A DNA stretch of 64,000 nt from Margaritispora aquatica (taxonomy: Eukaryota > Ascomycota > Leotiomycetes > Helotiales > Discinellaceae): positions 868,001 to 932,000 of the forward strand of contig VJWN01000006.1 of the NCBI GenBank assembly GCA_007644065.1, in the 5' to 3' direction. Within the stretch, counting starts at the first letter, position 1. Each line of letters starts with the position of its first letter. The translations under genes and the position numbers were made by a program. Below, piece by piece: positions 12,415 to 24,050 of this stretch. The notes beneath the pieces were generated by a model. It saw only the letters and a list, made by a program, of their open reading frames with translations. It made no database searches and was not told the DNA's origin.

Positions 12415-14177
12415 ATATAGAGATTTGAAAAACAACTCGAAGGTGGGAGAGAATGCGAGAAAGAATATACTCTTACTGTTGGATTGGAAAGACTTACTGT
12501 TTGCTTTGAAGCTTTTTGGAGTGGCAGCATTGGTGGATCGAGGATCAACAATAATGCTGATGGATTCATAGTCAGCGACTTACTAATGACGCTAGCTTTA
12601 GAGGGCTAGAAAGATTTCGCTCGCTTAATAAAATGGGTCTAATACTCTGTTGTAAAGCCTGGCCTCGCTGACAAATCCTGCATCGACGACAACGACACTG
12701 CTCGTATTTGCTTGCTCATTCTTTGTTTCAATACTGTGTATCTGAGTTGAAATTTGTGATATATGAAAGTCGAGCAACTCATTGGTGGAACTTCATGATT
12801 ATAAATCTCGTATGCATTGGTACTTTTGCTCCTCTAGACACACTCCCTGCTTTGAGATGATTGAATACCATTGTGATTGAGCGTATTTACCACATTTTTC
12901 TGTATTCTCACCTTAGTACAGTTTGACTTATCGACTTGTCACTAAATTTGAGGTTCGCTGGTTGTGAAGGTAGTGTTCCCAGCCGAGATCTTCAATGTGA
13001 TTAAGTTGAGGAAGTTTAAGCAATGGACCATAGCTTGCAGAAGATTAAGAGTGACGTAGTGTGTCGACTGTCTTCGCTCGAGGTAGAGTTAATAAACAAT
13101 TACCTGTATCTTCAAAAGATGCTCAAAAACTCAAAGTGTCCTGCCCACCCAAAAGTTTGCTTCGTGTTTTAGAACCACTATAGTTTTCATATTGTCCTCA
13201 CTCTCTATTAAGATTGTATTCTCTGAGCTTTTTTAGACGCAAAATTAGCTGTCCTAATCACAAAGACTAGCTTGTAATTGTTCAGTTCCTGATGAATTTC
13301 ACAACAAAGTACAAAGATTTTGGGTTACCTGCCAATCATTTACTCAATTCTAGTAGACATTTTATAAATCATAAATTTGCACCACGTCTAAATTGTATCA
13401 CTAAAAGGCTAGTGCTTGTGTCCCTTAGAAGGCGCCTAATCGGGCAAGCCGTCCTTCCCAAATGTTCATACGATACAAATTCTAAACTGCGTGCTAAATA
13501 GTACTTTCTTTAAGAACACAAGCTAGATAGTACTGTAGTGATCAAGATTTCTAGCCATTGCCGTTGCCACTATCTGACCTATCTATGAAAATGTGAAGAT
13601 AAGAAGATTAATGAAGTGTTCCAGCTCTTTCATATGGACTTGTGTTTTCAAGTTTCACTCATTACTTGATATATAAATATGGAATCTAGATACACTATTA
13701 TGAATGGAGACTGAGCTTGCCTCCATCTCTATTGGCGGTTTGTTTATAACACTTGTCATTATCATTGCTTCATCTGCATGCACATCAACAAAACTCCAGC
13801 AATGATGCAAGAAGAAGTTCCTCTACCTACAAGAAGCAATATTGCAACATACTTGAACCGATTGAATCTGCCCAGAAGATTCAGCCAGCTGCAACATCAC
13901 ATGACCGGCTTCCCTCGGCTCAATGTCGGTAAAGGGCTTCAGCTTGACATTGGTACCACCAACAGCTTCTCCTACAGGCACCAGCAATGGAGCAATCAGA
14001 TCATCGAGTACGGTTCATCGGGCCTGATATCCATAATGCGCTTTGTGTAGCTGAACGACCAGATGACATCCTATAAGTAATGTCATCCTGCTGGCTCGTG
14101 AGCTATCTAGGTAGTAGGACGATTCCTGTGATGTATAATGAGCAGTGTCGAAGCGCAATCATATTGGTGAAGAGAAG
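12415..14177. other. intergenic between divergent pirin and MOSC genes
   Basis: About 1.8 kb separating the 5' ends of two divergently transcribed genes, so it must hold both promoters. It is visibly A+T-rich around 13100-13700, with no frame of protein-like composition. One CTAGGTAG octamer is at 14107-14114, about 70 bases before the MOSC start. I see no clear TATA box at a convincing distance. Confidence 0.5.
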
Positions 14178-15262
14178 ATGAAGATCACGCAGGTACTGGC
14201 AAAACCGCTAGAAGAGGAGCTCAAGTCTAACTGTACCAGATAATAGTTTATCCTATTAAGTCCCTGCGGGGCATTTCCCTCCCTTCGACTATTCTATGTG
14301 CACAAGGTCTGACCTACGACCGTCGGTATATCCTGCTAAAGCCTCTTGACAATGGGACATATGAACAGATGTTCGTAGGCATACAGACTGAGATGGCACT
14401 TTTTCACTGCAAATTGCTTTCACCTTCGTCCTTCGAGGTTGAATATCACATTCCCGACCCACCAGTTGCACCTGCCAATTCATGCCAGAATACCAAACTG
14501 GAGATTCCCTTCGAGCCTAAGCAAAGCTGTCTCGAAAGAATCAATATCAAGATGCATTTGTCGTCCGCATACCCAGCATATAGGATGCCTTACGAACTTA
14601 ACGCGTGGTTTAGCGACTGCTTTGGGTATCAAGTAATTCTGGCATATATGGGGGATGGATTAGGGACCAGCTTGCAGAACGAGAAGACACAAGCGTGGCT
14701 ACCGACTATCAAGCCGGCTTTACAGTCCGCGAATGCCACCATCAATTTCTCAGACACAGCTGCTCTGCTTGTTGTCTCCGACGTCTCACTGAAATCGCTG
14801 GATTCACGATTGGAAGGCGAAAAAGCCGTGATGGAAAAGTTCCGCCCAAACATCGTTATGGATGGCATAAAAGAATGGGACGAGGATTTCTGGAACGAAC
14901 TTCACATGTCCCGAACCGGAGTCAAGATCCTCCTGACGTCCAACTGTGCGCGTTGCATGAGCGTGAACGTCGACTTGGACAAAGGCCGTATGGGGATAGG
15001 ACCAAGTGGAAGCCTCCTCAAGAGTATGATGCGAGACCGAAGAGTTGACCTAGGGAATAAGTGGACTCCTATTTTTGGACGATACGGATTTCCAACAGTC
15101 GGAGGAGAAATTGTGGTCGGAGATGAGGTATTGATCAGTAAGAGAAATGAGGAGCGTAGCGTTTGGGGTACGTTTTGGAGCGCTCGTTTTGGACCCCATG
15201 CACTAATAAACGCAGATGGGATCATGCCCAGACTGGCATCACTTCAAGAAGTGGCTGCTTGA
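14178..15262 (+). CDS. MOSC-domain molybdenum cofactor protein (mARC-like)
   Basis: A MOSC N-terminal beta-barrel plus MOSC domain protein, related to the mitochondrial amidoxime-reducing component and to the C-terminal domain of Mo-cofactor sulfurase. Such enzymes bind the molybdenum cofactor and reduce N-hydroxylated substrates. Exons are 14178-14192, 14240-15167 and 15216-15262 (329 aa). The first exon is only five codons (MKITQ); the second opens with IIVYPIKSLRG, the family hallmark, and then YDRRYILL. An in-frame TGA upstream supports this start. The MOSC core shows FRPNIVMDGIKEWDEDFW (about residues 212-229) and the Cys pair CARCMSVNVD, where the first Cys would ligate molybdenum. The last intron is 48 nt, in phase and free of stops, so a retained form is 16 residues longer. 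No mitochondrial presequence or transmembrane helix is obvious. Confidence 0.9.
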
Positions 15263-18200
15263 CGCCAACACTCAATCTAGCCATGCATTACGACAAGGCC
15301 ATGTGTGCGGCCATTTGGAGATGTTTGAGTTCCCCATTGATCAACCTTGACTGGAGTTTCGCCCCCACTAGAATAGGTGCCATTTCCCTCTCGGAAGCAC
15401 CATGGCCATTTTGTCACTCTCAAACGGGACATCATCTACCTACGGCACTCTCTATCCATCGTCCTTCCGACCCTACCTTGAATTTCCACTCCAGATCGCA
15501 GGCGCTGTTGCTGAATGAGCATAAGACTACAGATTAAATTGTGGCTGCTGGTGGCCAAGGATGATGACCATCAACGGCCTGAAGGCTGTGTCAGTTCAAC
15601 AATTGCCAGTTGTCAAGACACATCCCGATCCATCATTTTGCAGCTCTCTCTTACACATCCAGACTTACTACAACAAATCAGATATTCCCAACACGCTGGA
15701 TGGAGCGGTGCATTCGGCGTGATGGCCTGCATGCAACATTGCATGAGACCTGCATTGCAGTGACACCGCATGCCAGCCTTACGACATCGGGACCTGACAG
15801 GATTATCGGGCCTCATTCTTTCCACTTCACTTGACTCTATGTTACAATGGCACGACATGCTGAATTGCAAAATCTACTGGTGCTGGCGAGAAGTTTGCTC
15901 GTTGTTGAGAATATCTGAAACTGCGATTTTTTTTTCTTTAGGTCATGAGCTTGTGTGTGGTAAATATTTTGTGTCATGGCATGATTCATGATTGTTAGCT
16001 GTCCGTACTCCCAACAATTCTCAATGGAACACGAGATTTTGAAAGCACCTCATCTCTATGTTCTTCCAGTGCCCTTGGCCTTACCTTGGACTTGCGCCTT
16101 CTTGAGGCTTAGCCTGCGGTGTTGTCTTGCTGTTGTGGTCTTATGTTGTGATAAATGGCCTATATCAAAAAGCCTGTCAAGATAGGCTATAGTTTCCCCT
16201 TTTCCCCCTACCTCCTCAAGGGAAAGCGTGAACAGCACGTATTGTCCATGCTCGATTTTAACCAGAAGACTGTAGTTGTGGTAGACATTCGTTTTCAATT
16301 ATCGACTAGCTAGGGAGAGTACAATCAGACCAAGAACAACTGTCTCCCTCTCATCAACACCAAGTCCCGTATTGCCACAAAGGTAAAACGCCAGTCAATC
16401 AAACAGGTCTTCCACCGCCCAGAGTGAGTACGTGAGTACTAGCATACAGAAGAGATCTTTTTTGCAGGTCAAGTTTTGGATATCAGACAGCCGCCCCCAG
16501 ATTCCCATCCCAAACCAAAGAAAACGCGATTAATGACAAGGAACTCCCAATGACAAACCCCACTGCACTTTTTCATCCACTCTGGATTGAGTGAGCACAT
16601 GTCTATAGTCCTCCCCACCCTCTCGGAGTTGTCTCCGAAGTGTACAGTAGTAACACAACTCTAACCGCCAACACCCCATTCCTGAGCCATTTTTAAATGC
16701 ATCGCAATCTGCTTCCGTGCCAGATCTTGCGCACCATCCATTCGGGCTATGCAAAGTGAAAAAAGGCCCGTTTTCGTTCCGTGAAGTAAGAAAGCGAGGC
16801 CATACGGGTATTGCAAACACAGTGAGTAGCAGTTAAACTCCGACCAGACAACGGGTGGCTTTTGCCGCCCAATCTCCTCATAATTTAGACAAGACAATCT
16901 ATCCCATACAGACAAGACCAGAGAATCAACACAACGCCGGAAAAACAGGAAAATACACATACAAGGGGGAAAAAAAGTAAACGTGCGAGCACGAGATGAA
17001 AGCGCGCGTTCACTTGTCCTACCGCTCGCTGCTCAAAGGATTGCGGTCATGAGAACCATGCATCGTTGTTGGAAATAGCTTCTAGGCTCAGACATCCACG
17101 ATGAAAAAAAAATTACCGACACAGTGGATGAGTTGAGTTGGTGGGTCGATCTGCGGTTTGAGAGTGACCCAACAGACGAGGCCAAACAAGACGTGTCGAG
17201 ATGAGGCGAAGCAGATAGGCGGACGACAAGTGGTTGGTTATCTTCTGACCAAACGTAGAATGAATGCCAAACAGAAGAACAGCCAGATAACGACGAAGCG
17301 CAAGAGAAATTGTCATGCAGTAGGAAATTTGACAATCAGACAACTCCACAAGCAACGCGTAATCCCATATTATTTTTCCTCCATTCGTGTTTGCTTGCGT
17401 GATCGCGCACCTGAAATGCAGCAGCAGTAGGGTCTAGAAACCGTGAAAACAAAAGTCGCAAAGCCGCAAAATTGTAAAGTAGCAAGTCGCATCAAGTCGC
17501 CAGGCGCCGGGAGAGAGGGTGAAAACACCAAAAGCAAATCGGATTCGTGAGCATCGTGAGTTGCGTGATTGAATGAGTCGTGACGAACGAAAGAGAGTTG
17601 TTGAGTGATTAGGGCTCAAAAGGAGCAGAAAGTGAGAACATCGACCGAGACAAGACATTTCGGAAATAGAGGAGCCGTGTACAATACAAAAGTAGTATCA
17701 AAAGAAGAAAAGAAAGCCAAGCCAAGCCAAGTTGACGGGCCTAGAAAGGCAGTGGAAGGACCATTCGTTCGTTCGCTCGTTTGGTGACAAGTCAGGCAGA
17801 CGACCAGGGCTCGCATTGAATGACAAGATCGATGCACAGACACAGGCACAAGCAGGTCGCCTAATCCTCTCCCCATTCTCATGCAGGCCGAGGCGAGACA
17901 AGGCAAAGTATTCGTAGTAGGGCAAAGCAAAGAAGAGAGAGCACATGCACCCGAATCAATGGAAGCCAGCAACCAAAAATCGATTTGTGATTGACGCCAA
18001 GTTTCGCGTGGGAACCGGATGCCGAGGCGCCTGCAGACGACGCATACTTCCGTGCGTATGGTGTGCAATTTTCTGCATGGCAAGACAAGCGCTGTTTCGA
18101 GACTGAGACATACACAGAGAAGGGAGTGGCCGATGCTCTGCTTTTGCTGCATTTTCCTTTTGGGAGTGACGGATGATCGAATGCCTGTGAGTGATGTCAG

Positions 18201-18593
18201 TGGCTCATCTTTATTTTGGAACCCTTTTGTGTGTGATTTTGAGTCTGACAAAGTGACAGGCAATGTGAGATTTGGTGGAAATCTCCCAAATTGTTGGGGC
18301 GACAGATGAGTTGGACCTCTTTCCGCAACTTGGTTGGATATCCTGTTCAGACCCCAGAATTTTGCGGAGAGAGGACCAATTTGAGTTACGTGATACCGAT
18401 ATTGCAGTTTGGCAATAAAGGGTAGAGGAAATTTCCGATCTGAAGCATGATATGAGGAATATGAAAATAGATGTGAAGCAGGAAAATCCCGCCATTTAAT
18501 TCCAGTCTCATGCCTCAGATACGCAGGGCTCAGAACCACAACGGGAATAACGAAAATTGGACGTACAAGCAACGAACGACGAAGAAGATCGAT
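15263..18593. other. gene-free stretch between MOSC gene and Cys-rich ORF
   Basis: About 3.3 kb. The left part should contain the MOSC 3' UTR and the right part the 3' UTR of the minus-strand Cys-rich ORF. A minus frame spanning 17616-18572 is long (318 codons) but opens with TTG, has its first ATG far inside, and looks random. The GTTCGTTCGCTCG run near 17764 is a small tandem. Confidence 0.45.
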
Positions 18594-18758
18594 CTAAGCC
18601 TTATTTGTGCAAGGCCTACAAGTCTTGAGCTTGCAATACTTGCACTCATAGATGTACCAATGTGGTCCGCTGTGGCACATATTGCACACCCACTGGATGA
18701 GTGTTGATTCGGACTTCAAAAGATTGAAGGAATGCTGGCAAAAGGTAGGCACAGCCAT
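18594..18758 (-). CDS. 54-residue protein with three CxxC pairs, putative zinc-binding
   Basis: A small intronless ORF of 54 codons with an in-frame TAG twelve codons... close upstream of its ATG, so it cannot be simply extended in frame. Cysteines are arranged as C7-x-H9, C25-x2-C28, C39-x2-C42 and C47-x2-C50, with the aromatic run SGPHWYIYEC between the first and second CxxC pairs. Eight potential ligands in 54 residues would suit two zinc ions in a compact or cross-brace fold. The segment KLKTCRPC is basic and could contact nucleic acid or a partner. I do not recognise a named family, though I think it resembles short Cys-rich conserved proteins of ascomycetes. It sits alone in a large gene-free region and may have long untranslated regions. 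The regular Cys spacing is the main evidence that it is real. Confidence 0.7.
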   Translation of the reverse strand: MAVPTFCQHSFNLLKSESTLIQWVCNMCHSGPHWYIYECKYCKLKTCRPCTNKA

Positions 18759-20514
18759 CTTGCGTAACGCTGAGATAACGAGGACGAACTAGAGATAGAT
18801 CGATCTTTGTGTATCTGAAGCACAATTCCGTGGGGTTTGAAGAAAGAGCTAGACCGTTGAAGATTAGCGTGGAAACTATTTTGAGATCAAGAAGAACACG
18901 TACTGTATCAAAAAAGTGATTGAGACTGGCACAGTGCCTTTCGAGAAATGTGTGCTAGATAACGTGAATCTCAGAGTTTTCTTTTAAGATGGAAATACGT
19001 GGAAGTGGTTGAAAGCGAACGCGATGAATTTTGAAATTTGGCGCAGGTGCTAAGAAAAGTCGAGAACTCCAAAAGTGAATTATTCGAACGTGCCAAAAAC
19101 TCGAATGCGAAATGAATGGCCGAATCGGCAAAATATGCTCGCACGTAGTAATGGTGAGGACGATTGTCTGAGTTTCCAGAAATTGAGGGGGGGGAGGACA
19201 AAGACTTTATGCTGTTCCCGGATATCAAACTGATTTCCAGATGTGAAATTCGAAATGTGGTGTGCTGCTAGATGAAAACGAACTTGGGAGGGTAATAGCA
19301 GTGATGTGTGATTCCCTTATATCCCAAAATAGTAGGATAAAGTGAATATGAGGTAGCAAACCGCTGTGGAGATGTGACAGCTAATCGGTGGCAGCCAACG
19401 GAAAGGGACTGGTTCTCTTGTTGGTGAGTTTTGCTTTGTTGTTCGGTAGAGTGACTGACTGTGATGATGAGGTTGAATGTGTGCAAGCAAGAAGTTTGTT
19501 GTATGTAATTATGTACAGATGCAACGGATACCAGCCGGAGGAGGAGGGCGAACGATATATAGCAGCTTTCGTCTACATCAGGAAAGTTGCATGGCGGCCT
19601 TAAGGTCGGGGGTATGAGAGCATGGCGGGACGAGGAGTCTAGGACCAGGGGCGTCTCTTTTGGAGAGGAGGTTGATGGGTAGAAGATGGGGCTTTATGAG
19701 GCTTGCAGGCCTGCTTGCCTGGAACCTGACAGCTACCGTACCGTGGTCGAACGTTTGCAAAGGAAGAGTCGGTGGCGCTTCTTTTTGCTGGGTGCCCCAA
19801 GTAGTTCGTGGGGCGTTGTGGGTGGGTGGGTGTGATATGGTCTCGTTGCTGGACGACAACAGACAACGACGACACCACCGCCTGTCCTGTCCTGTCACTC
19901 TCCCAAGGATCTGGCAAACGTGTGAGATGTGTGGATTTGGGCAAGGGTATGGGTGTGCTTGCGTATGGCTAGGGGTTTGGAATATGGGTTCTGGGTACGG
20001 AGGTACATGGATAGAGGAGAGAGTCCGAGAGGAGGGGGAGAGTAAGTGGAGTGGAGGGGTCAAAGAAAGAAACCAGGAGGACGCTTGTGAAATGACAAGA
20101 CCTGTGCGGTGGAAATAGAAGCCAAATAGAAGACGTGAGGAAGGGTTTGTGAGAGGATAAGGAGAGTGAAGGGAGCTTGCAACCATTTGTGGATATGCAT
20201 AATACCGTGATATAATGATATAATGTTAATGATCGACCGTATAGATGATATATATGATAGGGTGGTGTGAAAGTACCTAATCCGGTACAGGTGAAGTAAG
20301 TACAGTACTCCAGATAGAATTCATCAAGGTACTGTACGGTACTGTACCGGTTCCGGAAGAAATAAAGTGCCGGTACGAGCTTAGAGCGAGACGTCTGAGC
20401 GAGAAATCGAATATAAATCCATCCGTAAGAGGAAGATGCTAGTGCTCGGAAGTGGTTGGCTGGATAAAGCACTTCACTCCAGCCTTGATTTGCCCTGATG
20501 TCCGACCCTCACTC

Positions 20515-20533
20515 AATAATAATAATAATAATA
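20515..20533. repeat. (AAT)n microsatellite
   Basis: About six perfect copies of AAT in the gene-poor region. It is a simple sequence repeat with no visible partner. Confidence 0.85.
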
Positions 20534-21190
20534 AGGTGCACAGTACCATAACATACCACCCATTACCTTAGGAGTCGGACTGTCTGGGTTTCCCAGGACC
20601 AATTTAGCATTTTGTGGAACAAGCAGTCAAGTTCAGGCCAAGGCAGTCCACAACCGTTTCGTGACTGGAAATCTCCATCAACTATTCGGACGTCCTTCAA
20701 TTCTGATTTGCGGATAGGGAGCAGAAAGTTGCTCGCGCGGATACCGGAAGACCGTGCATATCTCCATAAAGTTCTCAACTATCTGCTCTTCTCTAACAAA
20801 CCTCGGGGCTTTGAACCCAGAAATTCGTGTGCCTTACTTTCGGGACCAAACTAGCACAGCCAAAAGGAGACAGCAGTCTGATATATACTTTGAGACTAGG
20901 AGCATTTCGTACCAGTACGAAACTCAAACGACCACTACGGAACAGAGTCCGAGACCGCCAAAAAGACCACCAAGAGACCATTCCCCGTCTCTACACAACA
21001 AATATCATGCATTTCATCGGACTCAAACTTTCACCAACGCAAGTAAAATGTTCTCACGAGTGAAAAACCGCGGCATGTGTTTCTGCTAGGGGAAGCGAAG
21101 TGGTACCCACAAGCGAGTCGAGTCGAGTCATATTGAAAGCGAGTCTTCATGTTGATGCCATGTTTTGATACCTCATATGTGTACTTCAAA

Positions 21191-21246
21191 ATCTATACCG
21201 GGTTCAATATATATCCATATCTATACCGGCATTAATATATATCCAC
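21191..21246. repeat. 28-bp tandem duplication
   Basis: Two adjacent 28-base units (21191-21218 and 21219-21246), each starting ATCTATACCGG and ending ATATATATCCA plus one base. They match at 24 of 28 positions by direct alignment. A+T-rich cores make it prone to slippage. Confidence 0.85.
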
Positions 21247-24005
21247 ATATTGTCGTCCACCACCGTTTCTTTCCCTTTCTCACTCCCGTTGGATATGGTG
21301 GAGCTTTTGTTTTTATTCCCGTTGTTTTCTCTTTTCTGATGGAAATGCAAATCTTCTGCTTTGTCGGTTTGGGTTCAGCGGAAGCTGGTCCCCGTCGCTT
21401 TTTTGCTGGGACACACCATGTTTGATGAGATGTTGTCTGACCCGAGGCTGCCTTTCGTATCGATAGAGTGCCTACCCTACCTAGTTGCAAGGCTGTCGAT
21501 GGCTGTTGTCGGTCTTGAGTTTAGGCATATGCAGACGGAGGATCTGGAGCTTCGAGAGCAGTTTCGTGACCAAGAAATCGCGACGTGGGTGCTAAAGTTG
21601 AACACCTCATAGTGTATTATGAGCCTGGGTCATGAACTATATGTCGTACCAAGAATCGAGTTGGGACAAGGATGCCGGTTGATGCTGGCTGGACAAAGCT
21701 CGATGCAAGACATGGGTTCAGCTTCCATGTGGCAGCGAGTAGTGGGTATGTGGGTAGGAAATCCAGCAGTCAGGGGAGAAGAGCATTTCCCCTCCCCAGC
21801 TCAAACTTCGACTTTGGGAACTCAATGATCGTCATCAACAGACAACGATGAAAGTAGGTGAACGGTAAGAGGTCCAAGGTCAACAATGGCGCAGCCAGGT
21901 TCGCCAAATCAAGATCATTCATGCTCAACAAGGTCCAATAGATTCTCGAAAGCACAACTTTCTTTGTGCTCTACAGGGCAAATACACAATATAATGGTTC
22001 GTCTAAGCCTCATGGGTGATGACCCAGGGTTTGGGTGCCGGGTATCAACCACGGAGGCAAGTCCAAATCGGATATAGTAAGACATGGTACATTGTCCTTC
22101 TCGAACTTCTCGAAGATGAATAATCTCCTCATATTCGTCGAAATGCTTGAAATGAGGACAAATGGACGGACCGAGGGAATTCGAGAGGAATATCAAATAT
22201 TCCATTCTCCAGACATGTGTCAGTGACCGCTACTGTAGCTAAACGAGGAGACACAACCTCTCCAAGCCATCATGCTATATTGCGATCACACCCTCCCGGA
22301 AAAAGGTCTTGCCGTTGAGAGCTTCGTATGCGAACTGCTGTGTGTGCTGCTGCGAGCTGATGGTCTGATGTATGACACAAGATGCAACCGCCATACCACT
22401 TGATGATTTCTAGCCGCTTTGCATACACAAAAGCCTCTCTCTTATCGTGCCGTGGTCCGGGTGAGCTGCCAATGATAACTGAGGCCGTATTATTGCCATC
22501 GCATTGCTACCGGTACAAAGCTTCCCTACCTTAGTGTTTTGATGCACAAGAGCGGCAACATGAGGGGTAGGTAGTAGAAAGTCTGGAGACGGAGATGTCA
22601 GATCTTGGGTGTGCCGCACCTTCGATCAAGAGTTCTCAGCACTCAGCAGCGCACCTTGGTCGTCGGCTTGCCACGCCGTGATGATGCTGGCACAAAAGAA
22701 GATGACAGCCCTGGAATGGATTGTCAAGCTGAGTCTTAGCAGAGGCCTTCTATTACACGGCATAGATATTAATGAACCATTCGAAATCTGCCGTGGCCAG
22801 GACTCGCTGCCATTCAGTGGTCAAGAGCACGATATCAAAAGCTGGGGGGCTATAGTGATTGAGCCTCTTTGATACATTGGAGAGACAATCGATTCGGAGA
22901 ATACACACGTAGCTCTAATGCGACGTTCAGGTTGGTCGGTTTACGGGCTTCTTCAATCTGCTATGATGTTTTTTTTTCTCTCTCCAGGAGTCCATTCCAG
23001 GCATGAGCAATTAAGCTAGTCAATTTGAAGGGGGAGAAGGGAAATGGGTTGTCGTTCAAGCAAAACCAGACCGGCCCTTCTCCACCACCGAAAAGACCCC
23101 AGAGCTCATGCAGGAAGTACCCAAAGGAGAAACAGAGACATCGCCAGGCAAGAAAAATGTCCGATGCAAGAGTCTGTTTAAGGCCACCTCTTTGCAATAC
23201 GGTAATCCATCATTCCATAGAACCTGTCAAATTCAAGATCCGGATGCAGCTGGTCACAACTGGTTCTACTGTATGAAGCCGAAAACCATCACTTCATAGT
23301 CACCAGCTCGCTTGAAATTTATTTTTACAAGGAATCAATCCGACTGACTGCTTTGTAAGTCGCAGGACACGGCGCTATTTAGACCATTCACAACCATTGA
23401 TGAGTTGAAATCCCGGAAGTACCCTCGTACTGGTTCAAAGCATTGCAGCCTGGAACTGAGCTTCCGATCATCAAGCCACTGAAATCTCTTCTCTTCAGTT
23501 TGAACGAAAAACCCTAGCACGGCTGAGTTTCGAATAAGGTACCTCATAAGTCGTATATCAGCTCAATATCAATATACTATGCCTACCCGTGCATTAAGTC
23601 CAAGCCGGCACTGGTACGAGACTTCTCAGGAACATGTAGGTCACTAAGTACAGATCACGGAGCTATGGATTGGGTATTGTACCGCTTTGAAGATCACTGG
23701 TAGCCTATGAAGCAGTTCCGAGAAGTCGAGATAATGTCTCCAGTATCAGTAGTACATACAGTAGCTTCAATGTGGCTACTATAAGTACTGTATGCATTAA
23801 GTCCAAACAGAGAAGAGACAGATGTCTTCCAGTAGAGGAGGCCCGAGTGTCGAAGGTCCAACGGCCGAAGTCTTTTTTGGCGACCACTCACAACTTCACA
23901 AAATCTAAATGTATTCTACTTGCATTAGCGAGAAAGATACATGCCTGAGCGAGCTGTATATTGGTAAGAATGACTGGCTCACAAATCTTGGAGGCTTTGC
24001 CGGAC

Positions 24006-24050
24006 CTCCTTTTTCTTTTTCTTTTTTTTCTTTTTTTTCCTCCCTCTTTT
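24006..24050. repeat. polypyrimidine tract
   Basis: About 45 bases consisting only of C and T, dominated by T runs interrupted by single C. Pure homopurine/homopyrimidine tracts of this length can adopt triplex (H-DNA) structure; that is known behaviour of such tracts, not something shown here. Confidence 0.8.

Noticed and set aside
16056..16298. 80-codon minus-strand frame with a fairly protein-like composition
   Set aside because: The only start is TTG and there is no internal ATG or splice-compatible upstream exon.
17616..18572. 318-codon minus-strand frame directly downstream of the Cys-rich ORF
   Set aside because: It opens with TTG, its first ATG lies well inside, and the translation has no domain-like pattern. 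It probably lies in 3' UTR or non-coding sequence.
19578..20186. 202-codon minus-strand frame rich in Pro, Ser and His
   Set aside because: The composition follows from a pyrimidine-rich strand, the opposite strand is also open, and no domain is seen.
21915..22205. 96-codon minus-strand frame starting with ATG
   Set aside because: No motif, no neighbours in phase and an overlapping plus-strand frame; could be chance.
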